DNA of 64,000 bases. It comes from Toxorhynchites rutilus septentrionalis. Its lineage: Eukaryota; Arthropoda; Insecta; Diptera; Culicidae. Shown in pieces: positions 48,291-57,779 of the stretch (positions are counted from its first letter, which is position 1; every line of letters starts with the position of its first letter). The translations under genes and the position numbers were made by a program. The DNA lies in assembly GCF_029784135.1 (NCBI RefSeq), contig NC_073744.1, positions 100,561,303-100,625,302 on the forward strand, given 5' to 3'. Below the pieces are notes generated by a model that had not been told where the DNA came from, did not search any database, and saw only the letters and a list, made by a program, of their open reading frames with translations.

Positions 48291-48752
48291 TGTTCTGAAG
48301 AATAATCTTCAGAAGCTTTCCTGTTAACTGCACTTGATTGACAAATCACAAAACCAAATGTATGTGGTCGCAGTATTATATGGATAGAAAACATTAAAAT
48401 AAACTCGCTTGAATGTAATTTTCAATTCCAAGGGGAACTGGCAGATTATTTTTCAGCAACGATCATTTCTTTCCAGGTTTCCTCTCGATAACCAGCAAAC
48501 GAAAAGAGTTGCGCGCGTGTATGTGTGTGTGTGTGTGGCGGCTGCTTCTATGTCTTCCCGAGGAACCGTATTTCGATGCTGATACTCTCTTGGTCACCTT
48601 CTCTTCTCCTTCTGATCGATCGGCTTTTCTGCGCTCCCTCACAGTTAAAACAAACTGATTGCATTTCAGGTCAGGTCAAGCCAGGTAATGAATACCTCGA
48701 TCCCTCGCCGTTCAGCTCGTTCAGTAACGATGTTGTCTTGTCGATGTCCTCA

Positions 48753-48902
48753 GGCGTCGTGCATAAATTACGTAACGCAAAAATCCGGATTTTGAACCTC
48801 CCCCCCCTTTCGTAACGCAATTTCCTATCTCTAATAAACAGAAAGTAACGCAACATCTAACCCCTCCCCCCTTATCGCGTTACGTAATTCGTGCACGACG
48901 CC
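48753..48902. mobile_element. 150-bp MITE with TCA duplication (copy 1)
   Basis: It has inverted ends GGCGTCGTGCA...TTACGTAACGC over about 26 bp with two mismatches, and is flanked by TCA (48750-48752 and 48903-48905). The uninterrupted site GATGTCCTCACGAAAAATGA exists at about 31767 and, inverted, near 56360, proving the insertion. The second copy is at 61635-61784. Confidence 0.9.
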
Positions 48903-49425
48903 TCACGAAAAATGAATGGGTTTCACCACCAGAATATCATTTCAGTATGCTTTTCGTGCGTGATTGAATCGAGAGAAGGTGTGGTTTACGATGGCAATTT
49001 GGAAGGCAAACTAGAGGAGAATGAACTCTCTGAGTATGAAAATTTCGGCGACTGAGCAATAATCGATTGAAAATTATATAATTTTGGCGATACGAAACAT
49101 TTTCCGTTTTTCATGTTATGCATCCATTATTGGATACGAAAATATCCTACCGATGGGAAAGAATAATCTTCAGAAGCTTTCCAGCTAATTACACTTGATT
49201 GAAAAATTACGAAATCAAATGTATTTCGCCATATAATTAGAAAACATTAAAATAAACTCTTTCGCATGGATGTATTCTTCAATTCCCAGGGAACTGGCAG
49301 TTTATTTTTCAGCAACGATTAGATCTTTCCGGAATTTTCTCGATGCTGTATGGCATCCAAACGAAACTTCTCGTTTCAGTTTGGCCTGCAAAAAACTTTT
49401 CTGAACTCTAATCCATCAAATTTGG

Positions 49426-49441
49426 AGCCCTGAAAAGGGCC
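49426..49441 (-). terminator. Histone 3' stem-loop of H3 pseudogene 1
   Basis: The minus strand reads GGCCCTTTTCAGGGCT, the histone mRNA processing hairpin with a G-T closing pair. It lies about 20 bp after the H3 stop region. Confidence 0.85.
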
Positions 49442-49461
49442 GTTGATTATATGCTAAGCTA

Positions 49462-49828
49462 ATATAGCACCCTCTCCTTGGATTCGACGGGCCAGCTGGA
49501 TGTCCTTGGGCATGATGTGACGCGTTTTACGTGGATAGCACACAAATTTGTATCTTCGAATAAGCCTCCTGCAGCGTCATAACCGCGGAACTTTGGAAGC
49601 GCAAGTCGGTTTTGAAGTCCTGAGCAATTCCACGATCCAAAAGCTGCAAAGGTAGCTTGCGGATCAGCAATTCGGTCGACTTCCGATAGCGATGAATTTC
49701 ACGCAAAGTTCCCGGTCGATAGCGATGTGGCTTCTTCACCTATCCTGCGGCTGGTGCGCTTATCCGAGCTGCTTTCGTGTGCCTTACCACTGAAAGACTA
49801 ACCTGCTATCTGCTTGGTCCCAAACAAA
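49462..49828 (-). pseudogene. Histone H3 pseudogene 1
   Basis: The minus strand keeps TKQ-A, then [34 protein letters not shown] and [17 protein letters not shown], and after a frameshift the [12 protein letters not shown] end. H3 is the core histone whose tail carries most regulatory marks. The N-terminal tail has a stop and small deletions. The codons for about nine residues after LQEA (EASEAYLVG in functional H3) are missing, as in all copies here. The ATG is lost. Confidence 0.9.
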
Positions 49829-50314
49829 CGAGTCGTCACGGTGCGAGAGTAGAGTAAGAAATGAACGAAAGCAAAGGAAGCGTCATTTAATAACCTGTTT
49901 TCGAAGCTATCATTAAGCTATTGAAACAATTTTCCGACTCAATAAATAGCAATCATATAACTCTTGGACATTTTATCTTTTGTATGAAATGATTATCACT
50001 GTTCCGTTGATCCGAAGCAGAATGAATCACGCTTAAAGAAGGAATGGATTTTTTCTTGGAATTTACTCAGCAAAAATAATGCCCTTTCCCAACACTTAAA
50101 AACGACAAACGGTAAACAGTTTCATCAAAGTGATTTCTTCGATATGGGGATATATTCACTACATCATGTCATGTATTTCATATTCTTCATTATGAAATCC
50201 ATATCCATGGCACCTATCGGTATCGAATTATCATCGACACCACGATTTTCGCTAAATGCTCCTTTCAGTTCGGCCTGTAAAAAACTTTTCTGAACTCTAA
50301 TCCATCAAATTTGG

Positions 50315-50330
50315 AGCCCTGAAAAGGGCT
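50315..50330 (-). terminator. Histone 3' stem-loop of H3 pseudogene 2
   Basis: AGCCCTTTTCAGGGCT on the minus strand has a perfect six-base stem. Relative to the other copies the first G is changed to A, which restores a Watson-Crick closing pair. Confidence 0.85.
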
Positions 50331-50354
50331 GTTGATTATATGCTAAGCTAATAT

Positions 50355-50730
50355 AGCACGCTTTCCTCGGATACTATGGGCCAGCTGGATGTCCTTGGGC
50401 ATGATGTGACGCGTTTTGCATGGATAGCACACAAATTGGTATCTTCGAATAAGCCTCCTGCAGCGTCATAACCGCGGAATTTTGGAAGCGCAAGTCGGTT
50501 TTGAAGTCCTGAGCAATTCCACGAACCAAATGCTGCAAAGGTAGCTTGCGGATCACCAATTCTCGGTCGACTTCTGATAGCGACGAATTTCATGCGAAGT
50601 TCCCGGTCGATAGCGATGTGGCTTCTTCACGCTTCCTGCGGCTGGTGCGCTTATCCGAGCTGCTCTCGTGGTGCCTTACCACCGAAGGACTAACGAGCTG
50701 TCTGCTTAGTCCCGATGAAACGAGTCCTCA
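50355..50730 (-). pseudogene. Histone H3 pseudogene 2
   Basis: The minus strand keeps TKQTAR, a stop, GGKAPR, then the [19 protein letters not shown] across frames. [17 protein letters not shown] follows, and in the other frame [20 protein letters not shown]. It shares the deletion after LQEA with the other copies. An upstream promoter block with ATTTTATAAAA (about 50777-50787) lies in the expected place for a minus-strand TATA box. It forms a head-to-head pair with the promoter remnant at 50850-50921. Confidence 0.9.
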
Positions 50731-50772
50731 CGGTGCGAGAGTAGAGTAAGAAATGAACGAAAGCAAGGGAAG

Positions 50773-50921
50773 TGTCATTTTATAAAACATAAAAGAATCG
50801 AATGTAAACCCCACCCTCTTTATTATATAAGCTTACTGTATACTCACGAATATAATAAGGGTGGGATTTAGATTCTATACTTTTATGGTTTATAAAATGA
50901 CGCTTCCTTTGCTTTCGTTCA
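50773..50921. promoter_or_regulatory. Head-to-head H3 promoter pair (inverted repeat)
   Basis: The two halves are imperfect complements (arms of about 60 bp meeting near 50840). Each contains a TTTATAAAATGACRC TATA block followed by CTTTGCTTTCGTTCAT leader sequence. The left half serves H3 pseudogene 2. The right half is the promoter of H3 pseudogene 3, now separated from it by the hAT insertion. Confidence 0.65.
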
Positions 50922-51140
50922 TAGTGATCCCCGATTTTTGAAATTAATCGTTCATCAACTAATCGAATACTTTTCAGCAGTTTGTTATTCGATACGATTA
51001 ATCGCCCCAAATAATCGATTAATCGATTAATCGTCATACTGAAAGCAATAATAAGTTAGACTAATATTTCAAATTTGTTAGAAAGCCATCTGGAATCAAA
51101 AACGTATTCATTCCGCCTGAAAAACAATTATTATCTTTTA

Positions 51141-51216
51141 CGCTCCCCTAAACTCGTAAAGGAAGGTCAATTCGCGTTGACGGCATTGAGCTTCGTTTAC
51201 GAGTTAAGGGGAGCGC
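51141..51216. repeat. Inverted repeat in the hAT left part
   Basis: CGCTCCCCTAAACTCGTAAA is repeated as its complement with one mismatch about 36 bp later (TTTACGAGTTAAGGGGAGCG), so it can form a hairpin with 20-bp arms. Confidence 0.6.
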
Positions 51217-51689
51217 CGTCATTGGTTGATTTTCAGGATAAAACTGCAGTGGCCGTACTTTTTTTGACGTAGGACTACGTCTTTCATTTCTATACCGGGG
51301 TGTAAAATCAAAGTTTCGAAAACGAAAGCGTTACGCCGGAGACCGAGATTTTGAGGGTTAATAGCTCCTAAACAACTGAACGAAATGGTATGATAAACAC
51401 TTCATTCGAAAGATAAAATGTCTACGCGTTCTATACTTGTTACTTTTTGATCCAAAAACTTGTTTCAATAGTCTTAAAATTGCATTCAAAACAGGCTATT
51501 GAAATCACCAATCGGTATATAAGCGAGCGCCACTCGGAAATCCACTCAGGATTCATTCTACTGTACACACGTAAAGGGCAGACGTGTTTCCACAGTGCTC
51601 TGATTCTTTTCAAAACAATTAGTACAGTTGAAAGTCTTATTTCTCTGATCGGTTTTTAACGTCGTGTCGCGTTGTTCGTCTCCCCTGCG

Positions 51690-52868
51690 ATGGGAAAGTC
51701 AGGCCTCGGCAAAGGCCACTCTGGTAAACGACCTCTGCCCCCCGGTGGGGAGGGTGACAGTGCTGATGGTGAGTCATCAAGCAGCAAAAAATTGTTGAGT
51801 CATAATCCGTATGCATTGCTCCCGGAAGAGGGAATAGAAAAAAAGGAGAAATTGCCACCCTTTTACACAAAGGGTTTCCCGGAAAATTTTCAAAAGGATA
51901 TCAACCTACTGGTTTCAAGAGGTCTGAAGGCTACGATTCGTCTTTGCACAGACGGTTACAAAATCATCGTCACATCGACACCCAACTATAAAGCAGTGGA
52001 GGAGTATTTGAAGCGGAAAAAAGTGCAGTATTTTACACATGATTTAGTGGCCGATAAACCGTTTAAAGTGATCCTACGTGGTTTACCCGATCTTGATACA
52101 AATGATCTAATTATATCTCTGAAAGAATCTAACCTCAAACCGATAAACATCTACAAAATTAAAAGACATAACACGGAGCATAAATATCGCGACCAATTAT
52201 ACCTCGTCCACTTCCAACGGGGAACAACGTTTCAAGAACTGTCTGGAATAAAAGCTATTTTCAACTTCGCCATTAACTGGGACAAATACAAGCCAAAACA
52301 TCGAGATGTTACACAGTGTTCTAACTGTCTCAATTTTGGGCATGGAGGAAGGAATTGCCACATTAACGCGCGATGTGCCTCTTGCGGTGGAAATCACCCT
52401 ACTAGAGACTGCCTCACACCTGAAGCCAAAAATCCTTGTGTAAATTGTGGAGAAGCCCATTTTTCAATGAATAGAGAGTGTCCAAAACGGGCCGACTATA
52501 TCCGTTTCAGACAGCAAGTTGCCGCTCGTAACCGCCCAACAACGAAAATTAGAAAAGAGCCCAGCTTTGATATAAATTCTTTTCCGGCACTAATAGCTGA
52601 CCAACGCAAATCTAATTCGGTCCAATCACACCACAATAATGCAACAACAAATGCGTCGAACAAGGATTCCCAACCTCCAGGTTATAAAACATTTGCACAA
52701 GTTTGCGGTGCGCCCGCTCCAAATGAACTTTATACGATGGAACAACTGGCAAGTCTGTTTATAGAACTTGATCGTCGTACGAGAGCTTGTGCAACCAACA
52801 ATGAGCAAGTCGCAGTTATGATGACTTTTTACTATCACCATGGTCGAATTCTCGCTGAAAATCCTTAA
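51690..52868 (+). CDS. Jockey-clade LINE ORF1 protein (nucleic-acid binding)
   Basis: The protein has 392 residues from ATG 51690. The N-terminus is Gly/Ser-rich. Residues 60-190 form the conserved gag-like region (DKPFKVILRGLPDLDTNDL at about 125-145). Three zinc knuckles follow at about 210-265: CSNCLNFGHGGRNC, CASCGGNHPTRDC and CVNCGEAHFSMNREC. The tail is Asn/Gln-rich. It should coat element RNA and assist reverse transcription. ORF2 starts 29 bases before its stop, in another frame, so ORF2 is probably made by reinitiation or a similar route. Confidence 0.9.
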   Translation: MGKSGLGKGHSGKRPLPPGGEGDSADGESSSSKKLLSHNPYALLPEEGIEKKEKLPPFYTKGFPENFQKDINLLVSRGLKATIRLCTDGYKIIVTSTPNYKAVEEYLKRKKVQYFTHDLVADKPFKVILRGLPDLDTNDLIISLKESNLKPINIYKIKRHNTEHKYRDQLYLVHFQRGTTFQELSGIKAIFNFAINWDKYKPKHRDVTQCSNCLNFGHGGRNCHINARCASCGGNHPTRDCLTPEAKNPCVNCGEAHFSMNRECPKRADYIRFRQQVAARNRPTTKIRKEPSFDINSFPALIADQRKSNSVQSHHNNATTNASNKDSQPPGYKTFAQVCGAPAPNELYTMEQLASLFIELDRRTRACATNNEQVAVMMTFYYHHGRILAENP

Positions 52869-55491
52869 CTGGAACGCTTGCTCTATAGCAGGTAAGAAAC
52901 TAGAAACCGCTGAATTTCTACTGGAGAATGAAATTGATGTAGTATCCATCACCGAAACACATCTGAAGCCCAATGTTAGTTTCTCCTTACCACAATACAA
53001 TATCGTCCGCCTCGATCGCATTACTGCCACAAAAGGAGGCGTCGCACTTGCGATCAGAAAAGGCATTAAGTTCCAGAGTTTACCATCATTCCAAACCCGC
53101 ATTATTGAAGCTGTTGGAATTGAACTGCTCCTCGACAGTTCCCCAATCACAATCATCTCAGCGTACTGTCCTAAACAAACCAGCTCTACCAATGGACTGT
53201 CTTTGCACTTCAAGAATGATCTTCACAAGCTGACTCGCCGTTCCGGCAAGTTCCTCGTAACTGGTGATTTAAACGCCCGATACACGTTATGGGGAAACAT
53301 CACCAACAATAACAACGGTCGTTTATTAGCAGACGATGCTTCACACGGAGAATATGTAGTGCTCCACCCAGATTCACCAACTTACTTCTCCCATGCTGGA
53401 ATTGGTTCAACGCTTGATATTTTCCTGACAAACATCGCGGAAAGCATGTCGATGCCTAAGACAATCTCCGCACTTTCATCAGATCATCTTCCTGTGGTTG
53501 CAGAAATAAATTTAGCAGTGTATCACCATCGTATGCTAAGAAAAAATTATCATCGAGTAGATTGGATGCAGTTCCAGCGATATATAGAACAACGTATCAA
53601 CGAAAACGCAACGGTGGAAACAACTGAACATATTGAGTTAGCACTTGATTCCTTTACGCGACTCATCGAAGAAGCCGAGGAGCGCTTTATTCCTCTGATA
53701 CCTGTAACATGTAAGTTCATCAATATTGATATTACCACGAAACGACTAATTAGCATCCGAAACACAGTGAGAAGACAGTATCAGCGCACGAATTGTACAA
53801 ACAGTAAATATGTTTACAAAAATCTCACCAGAATCATCCAATCGAGACTAAATAGTTTGAAAAACACGTATTTCAATGAAGAAATGAAAAACTTGGGGAA
53901 CTATTCTCAGCCCTTCTGGCGAGTAACGAAAATTCTCAAAAACAGGCGTAAACCGATTCCTCCGCTGAATAGTACAAATGGTATTATTATCACTCCACTT
54001 GAAAAGGCAAACATGTTCGCGAACAATTTCAGCTCAGCTCATGCATTGGGTAACAATATTGCTAGCCCGTTTGAGGCAGATGTATTAGCAACCATCCAGC
54101 AATTAGAGAATACTCCGAATGATTTTTCCCTCGATCATAGAGTCACGACCGAAGAAATAAAAACCAACATCAAATGCTCCAGAAACATGAAAGCTCCTGG
54201 ATTTGATGCAATATTCAACTTAGTGCTGAAAAAATTGGGTCCTAAAGCATTAGTCCTCCTTGAAAAAATCTTCAATGGTTGTTTCTTCATTGGCTATTTT
54301 CCGACCCAATGGAAATTGGCCAAGGTGATTCCAGTATTGAAGCCTGGGAAGGACCCCACTTGTCCAAAAAGTTATAGGCCGATAAGCTTGTTATCTTCAC
54401 TAAGTAAAATTTTAGAGAAATCAATTCAAAGTCGTGTGCTTAGTTACTCCGAACAGAACAATATCATACTTCCAGAACAATTTGGTTTTCGTCGAGGACA
54501 CTCCACAACTCATCAGCTGTTGAGATTGAAAAACATCATCACAAGGAACAAAGAAATTTCAAAAACGACGGTTATGGCGCTTTTAGACGTCGAGAAAGCA
54601 TTCGACAATGTGTGGCACAAAGGTCTCGTTTTCAAACTAGTGCGGTACAATTTTCCGACATATCTAACAAAAATGATTCGCAGTTATCTGGAACATCGCA
54701 CTTCCAAGGTGTTCACGAATGGCATGTTATCACTTGCATACGACGTTGTTGCCGGAGTTCCACAAGGAAGTATAATGGGACCACTTCTATACAACTTATA
54801 TACCTCTGACATACCGCCTCTTCCAAACAATGGACAGATTTCGTTGTTTGCTGATGACTCTGCCATTATTTATAATGGTAGATGCATAAATCATCTGACT
54901 AACAACTTGCAGAATGGACTCAACGCTTACGTAAACTACTTGCGATCGTGGAAGGTCTGCGTGAATATTTCGAAAACGAAAGCTATTTTGTTTCCGCATA
55001 GAAACAGAAAAATACTCCTGAACCCACCTGAGGAATTAACTGTGTTTGGACAAAATATTCCGTGGTCCACCGAAGTGCGCTATCTTGGTGTAGTGCTGGA
55101 TAGGAAGCTGACATTTAAACATCACATCGAAGCTACTGTGGATAAGTGTTTAATTTTACTGAAGAAGCTGTACCCGCTAATAAACCGAAAGTCGAAACTC
55201 TCCAAGATAAATAAATTAGCAATATACAGACAAATAGTACAACCCGTGCTGCTGTATGGATGTCCAATATGGATGAAATGTGCAAATAGTCATTTGAAAA
55301 AGGTTCAAATAATTCAAAATAGATTTCTGAAAATTATATTAAATCTTTACACAAGAACACCCACTAATTTTGTACACAGACTAGCTGAAATTAAGCAAAT
55401 TACAGAAATAATCTCCGAGAAACTTAACAAACTTAGAACAAGCTCAAGTATGTCTGAATTCCACCTTATAAGAGGTCTATTTCCAAATTAG
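52840..55491 (+). CDS. Jockey-clade LINE ORF2 (endonuclease and reverse transcriptase)
   Basis: The protein has 883 residues from ATG 52840. An APE-type endonuclease occupies about 5-225, with NWNACS, ITETHL (catalytic Glu), GDLNAR and SSDHLPV (catalytic Asp-His). The reverse transcriptase spans about 470-750, with YRPISLLSSLSKILEK, ALLDVEKAFD (first Asp), GVPQGS and FADDSA (Asp pair at about 672). The C-terminal region ends LRTSSSMSEFHLIRG, without RNase H. All key residues I can check are present. It nicks target DNA and primes cDNA synthesis from element RNA. Confidence 0.93.
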   Translation: MVEFSLKILNWNACSIAGKKLETAEFLLENEIDVVSITETHLKPNVSFSLPQYNIVRLDRITATKGGVALAIRKGIKFQSLPSFQTRIIEAVGIELLLDSSPITIISAYCPKQTSSTNGLSLHFKNDLHKLTRRSGKFLVTGDLNARYTLWGNITNNNNGRLLADDASHGEYVVLHPDSPTYFSHAGIGSTLDIFLTNIAESMSMPKTISALSSDHLPVVAEINLAVYHHRMLRKNYHRVDWMQFQRYIEQRINENATVETTEHIELALDSFTRLIEEAEERFIPLIPVTCKFINIDITTKRLISIRNTVRRQYQRTNCTNSKYVYKNLTRIIQSRLNSLKNTYFNEEMKNLGNYSQPFWRVTKILKNRRKPIPPLNSTNGIIITPLEKANMFANNFSSAHALGNNIASPFEADVLATIQQLENTPNDFSLDHRVTTEEIKTNIKCSRNMKAPGFDAIFNLVLKKLGPKALVLLEKIFNGCFFIGYFPTQWKLAKVIPVLKPGKDPTCPKSYRPISLLSSLSKILEKSIQSRVLSYSEQNNIILPEQFGFRRGHSTTHQLLRLKNIITRNKEISKTTVMALLDVEKAFDNVWHKGLVFKLVRYNFPTYLTKMIRSYLEHRTSKVFTNGMLSLAYDVVAGVPQGSIMGPLLYNLYTSDIPPLPNNGQISLFADDSAIIYNGRCINHLTNNLQNGLNAYVNYLRSWKVCVNISKTKAILFPHRNRKILLNPPEELTVFGQNIPWSTEVRYLGVVLDRKLTFKHHIEATVDKCLILLKKLYPLINRKSKLSKINKLAIYRQIVQPVLLYGCPIWMKCANSHLKKVQIIQNRFLKIILNLYTRTPTNFVHRLAEIKQITEIISEKLNKLRTSSSMSEFHLIRGLFPN

Positions 55492-55741
55492 TTTTTTTTT
55501 TTTAGTTTAAGTAGGGTAATAAATTAAAATAAACAAATTGAATAGCAATGTAAATCACATATAGCAAAAACTAGTTATGGCAAAGAAAAACTATTGAAAA
55601 ATTAATTAACAAAACCAAAGATGAAAAACATAACACATGTTGTATCACTTGAACTGTAACACTAATTAATGTAAAACCACCATTTACTGTATAGAAATAA
55701 ATAAAATTGATTGATTGATTGATTGATGGAAATCCACTCAG

Positions 55742-57144
55742 TTCTAATTGAACAGCGATTGGAGCATGTTGTCGCTGTTGTGGTGAAACTCTTCGTTTAT
55801 CATGAAAGCGCGGATGAACGGTGTCACCAAGAGCCTGTTTGTGCACCCTAGGCCAGAAGGGAATCCATCAGGAGGAGAGTGATGCCACAAACGGTTCCCC
55901 GGGAAGACATCGGTACACACACATACACGCGCAGAATTCTTTCCATTTGGATGCCATTCAGCATCGAGAAAGTTCCAGAAAGATCTAATCATTTCTGGAA
56001 AATAATCTGCCAGTTCCTCTGGGAATTTAAAAATACATTCATGTGAAAGAGTTTATTTTAATGTTTTCTAACCATCTAACACAGCGATCAAATACATTTG
56101 ATTTTGTAATTTTTCAACCAAGTGTAATTCGCAGGAAAGCTTCTGAAGATTATTCTTCCCCATCAGTAGGATATTTCCGTATCCAGTATTGTATGCGTAC
56201 GCAATCGATTATTGCTCAGTCGCCGAAAGTTTCGAGCTCAGAGAGTTCATTCCCCTCTAGTTTGCCTTCCAAATTGCCATCGTAAACCACGCCTTCTCTC
56301 GATTCAATCACGCACAAAAAGCATACTTAAGCGATATTCTGGTGGTGAGACGCATTCATTTTTCGTGAGGACATCGACAAGACAACATTGTTGCTGAGGG
56401 TGCTGGACGGCGAAGGATCGAGATCTGCCCTGAAACGCAAGCAGTTTGTTTGAAACTGTGAGGGAGCACAGAGAAGCCGATCCTTCAGGAGAAGAGAAGA
56501 TGACCATCGAAGCAGCCGCTACACACACACATACACGCACGGAATTCTTTCCGTTTGGATGCTATTCAGCATCGAGAAAGATCCGGAAAATAATCGATCA
56601 GTTCCTCTGGGAATTTAAAAATACATTCATGTGAAAGGGTTTATTTGAATGTTTTCTATCCATGTAACACTGTGACCAAATATGTTTCAACCAAGTGCTA
56701 TTTACAGGTGGTTATCGAATTAGCATTAACCACTGGTGGGCTTCCAGTATCGAGGAAAATTTGGGAATATCTAATCGTTGCTGGAAAATAATCTGCCAGT
56801 TCCCCTTGGAATTGAAAATTACATTCAAGCGAAAGAGTTTATTTTAATGTTTTCTATCCATAAAATATCCATATAATACATTTGGGTTTGTGATTTGTTA
56901 ATCAAGTACAGTTAGCAGGAAAGCTGGTAAAGATTATTCTTCAGAACAAGGTTTTTCGTATCCTATATTGGATGCATAACACCTTGTGCCTCCAACGTAA
57001 CGCTCTCGTTTTCTCGTCCCCCAAATATTCATTTATTGATTCATTCAGAATGGATTTAGATTCAACTTCAAACAAATGATCTCTAAATCAACTATAGTCC
57101 AACGTCACCCTTGCGGTTATACCATAGATATAACCCACTTCCTG
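55742..57144 (-). other. Right part of the LINE-split GACGTAG element
   Basis: It continues the promoter-like block interrupted by the LINE. The minus-strand (CA)n-rich string ACACACACATACACGC occurs twice (about 55915 and 56520), showing an internal duplication, and GTGAGGACATCGACAAG at about 56365 is an unoccupied MITE site. The stretch contains no gene. Open frames of 60-80 codons here are remnants shared between copies and I cannot assign them. Confidence 0.5.
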
Positions 57145-57339
57145 TTTTTTGCTCTGGGCTTGGATCGATTAATCGACGTAAACTATTCGTTCGCTTCGAT
57201 TATTGGTTGTTCAGTATTCGTTCGATTAATAATCGATTTCTGTATGAAGTATTCGATTAATCGATTAATCGAACGATTATCGGAGATCACTATTCGTTCA
57301 TTTCTTACTCTACTCTCGCACCGTGAGGACTCGAGCTCG

Positions 57340-57706
57340 TTAGTCTTTCGCAGACAGCTCGTTAGTCATTCGGTGGTAAGGCACACGAAGTCAGCTCGGA
57401 TAAGCGCACCAGTAGCAGGATAGGTGGAGAAGCCACATCGCTATCGACCGGGAACTTTGCGTGAAATTCATCGCTATCAGAAGTCGACCGAATTGCGGAT
57501 CCACAGCTACCTTTGCAGCATTTGGATCGTGGAATTGCTCAGGACTTCAAAACCGACTTGCGCTTCCAAAGTTCCGCGGCTATGACGCTGCAGGAGGCTT
57601 ATTCGAAGATACCAATTTGTGTGCTATCCATGCAAAACGCGTCACATCATGCCCAAGGACATCCAGCTGGCCCATCGTATCCGAGGAGAGCGTGCTATAT
57701 TAGCTT
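57340..57706 (+). pseudogene. Histone H3 pseudogene 3
   Basis: The plus strand keeps CGCAGACAGCTCG (QTAR region), GGTGGTAAGGCA and AGAAGCCACATCGCTATCGACC (KPHRYRP). Next is [17 protein letters not shown] in one frame, and [19 protein letters not shown] then VSEESVLY in another. It shares the deletion after LQEA. Its promoter half lies at 50850-50921, separated by the hAT insertion. The downstream flank (GAACTGAAAGGAGCATTTAGCG) is the same as in copy 6. Confidence 0.9.
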
Positions 57707-57720
57707 AGCATATAATCAAC

Positions 57721-57736
57721 GGCCCTTTTCAGGGCT
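57721..57736 (+). terminator. Histone 3' stem-loop of H3 pseudogene 3
   Basis: GGCCCTTTTCAGGGCT, same as copies 1, 4, 5 and 6. Confidence 0.85.
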
Positions 57737-57779
57737 CCAAATTTGATGGATTAGAGTACAGAAAAGTTTTTTACAGGCC

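Larger units (their letters stand above)
51550..55727 (+). mobile_element. Jockey-clade LINE, apparently full length and intact
   Basis: It is flanked by GGAAATCCACTCAG at 51536-51549 and 55728-55741, a 14-bp perfect target duplication. The uninterrupted site is visible at about 32590 (complement) and 58855-58865. It has a 140-bp 5' UTR, two intact overlapping ORFs, a short 3' UTR and a tail of (TTGA)n instead of poly(A). Intact ORFs and a perfect TSD suggest recent insertion. Clade call is from the endonuclease and RT sequence and absence of RNase H. Confidence 0.9.
51266..57144 (-). mobile_element. GACGTAG superfamily member with both ends, split by a LINE
   Basis: On the minus strand it starts at 57144 (CAGGAAGTGGGTTATA) and ends with the GACGTAG-NN-CTACGTC motif at 51281-51266 followed by AAAAAAA. 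Without the 4178-bp LINE and one TSD copy its length is about 1.69 kb. It contains the CTCACGAAAAATGAATG block and the TATATAAGCGAGCGCC promoter block but no H3. It sits inside the hAT element. It is the best specimen for defining family ends. Confidence 0.65.
50922..57292. mobile_element. hAT-type insertion with 8-bp TSD, enlarged by nested elements
   Basis: The left end is TAGTGATCCCCGAT at 50922 and the right end is its complement with one mismatch (ATCGGAGATCACTA ending 57292). TTCGTTCA flanks both (50914-50921 and 57293-57300). The intact site GCTTTCGTTCATTTC at 62721-62735 shows the unoccupied state. ATTAATCG-type subterminal repeats occur near both ends. Its own sequence is only about 50922-51260 and 57150-57292; the rest is a GACGTAG element holding a Jockey LINE. 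No transposase is seen. Confidence 0.8.
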
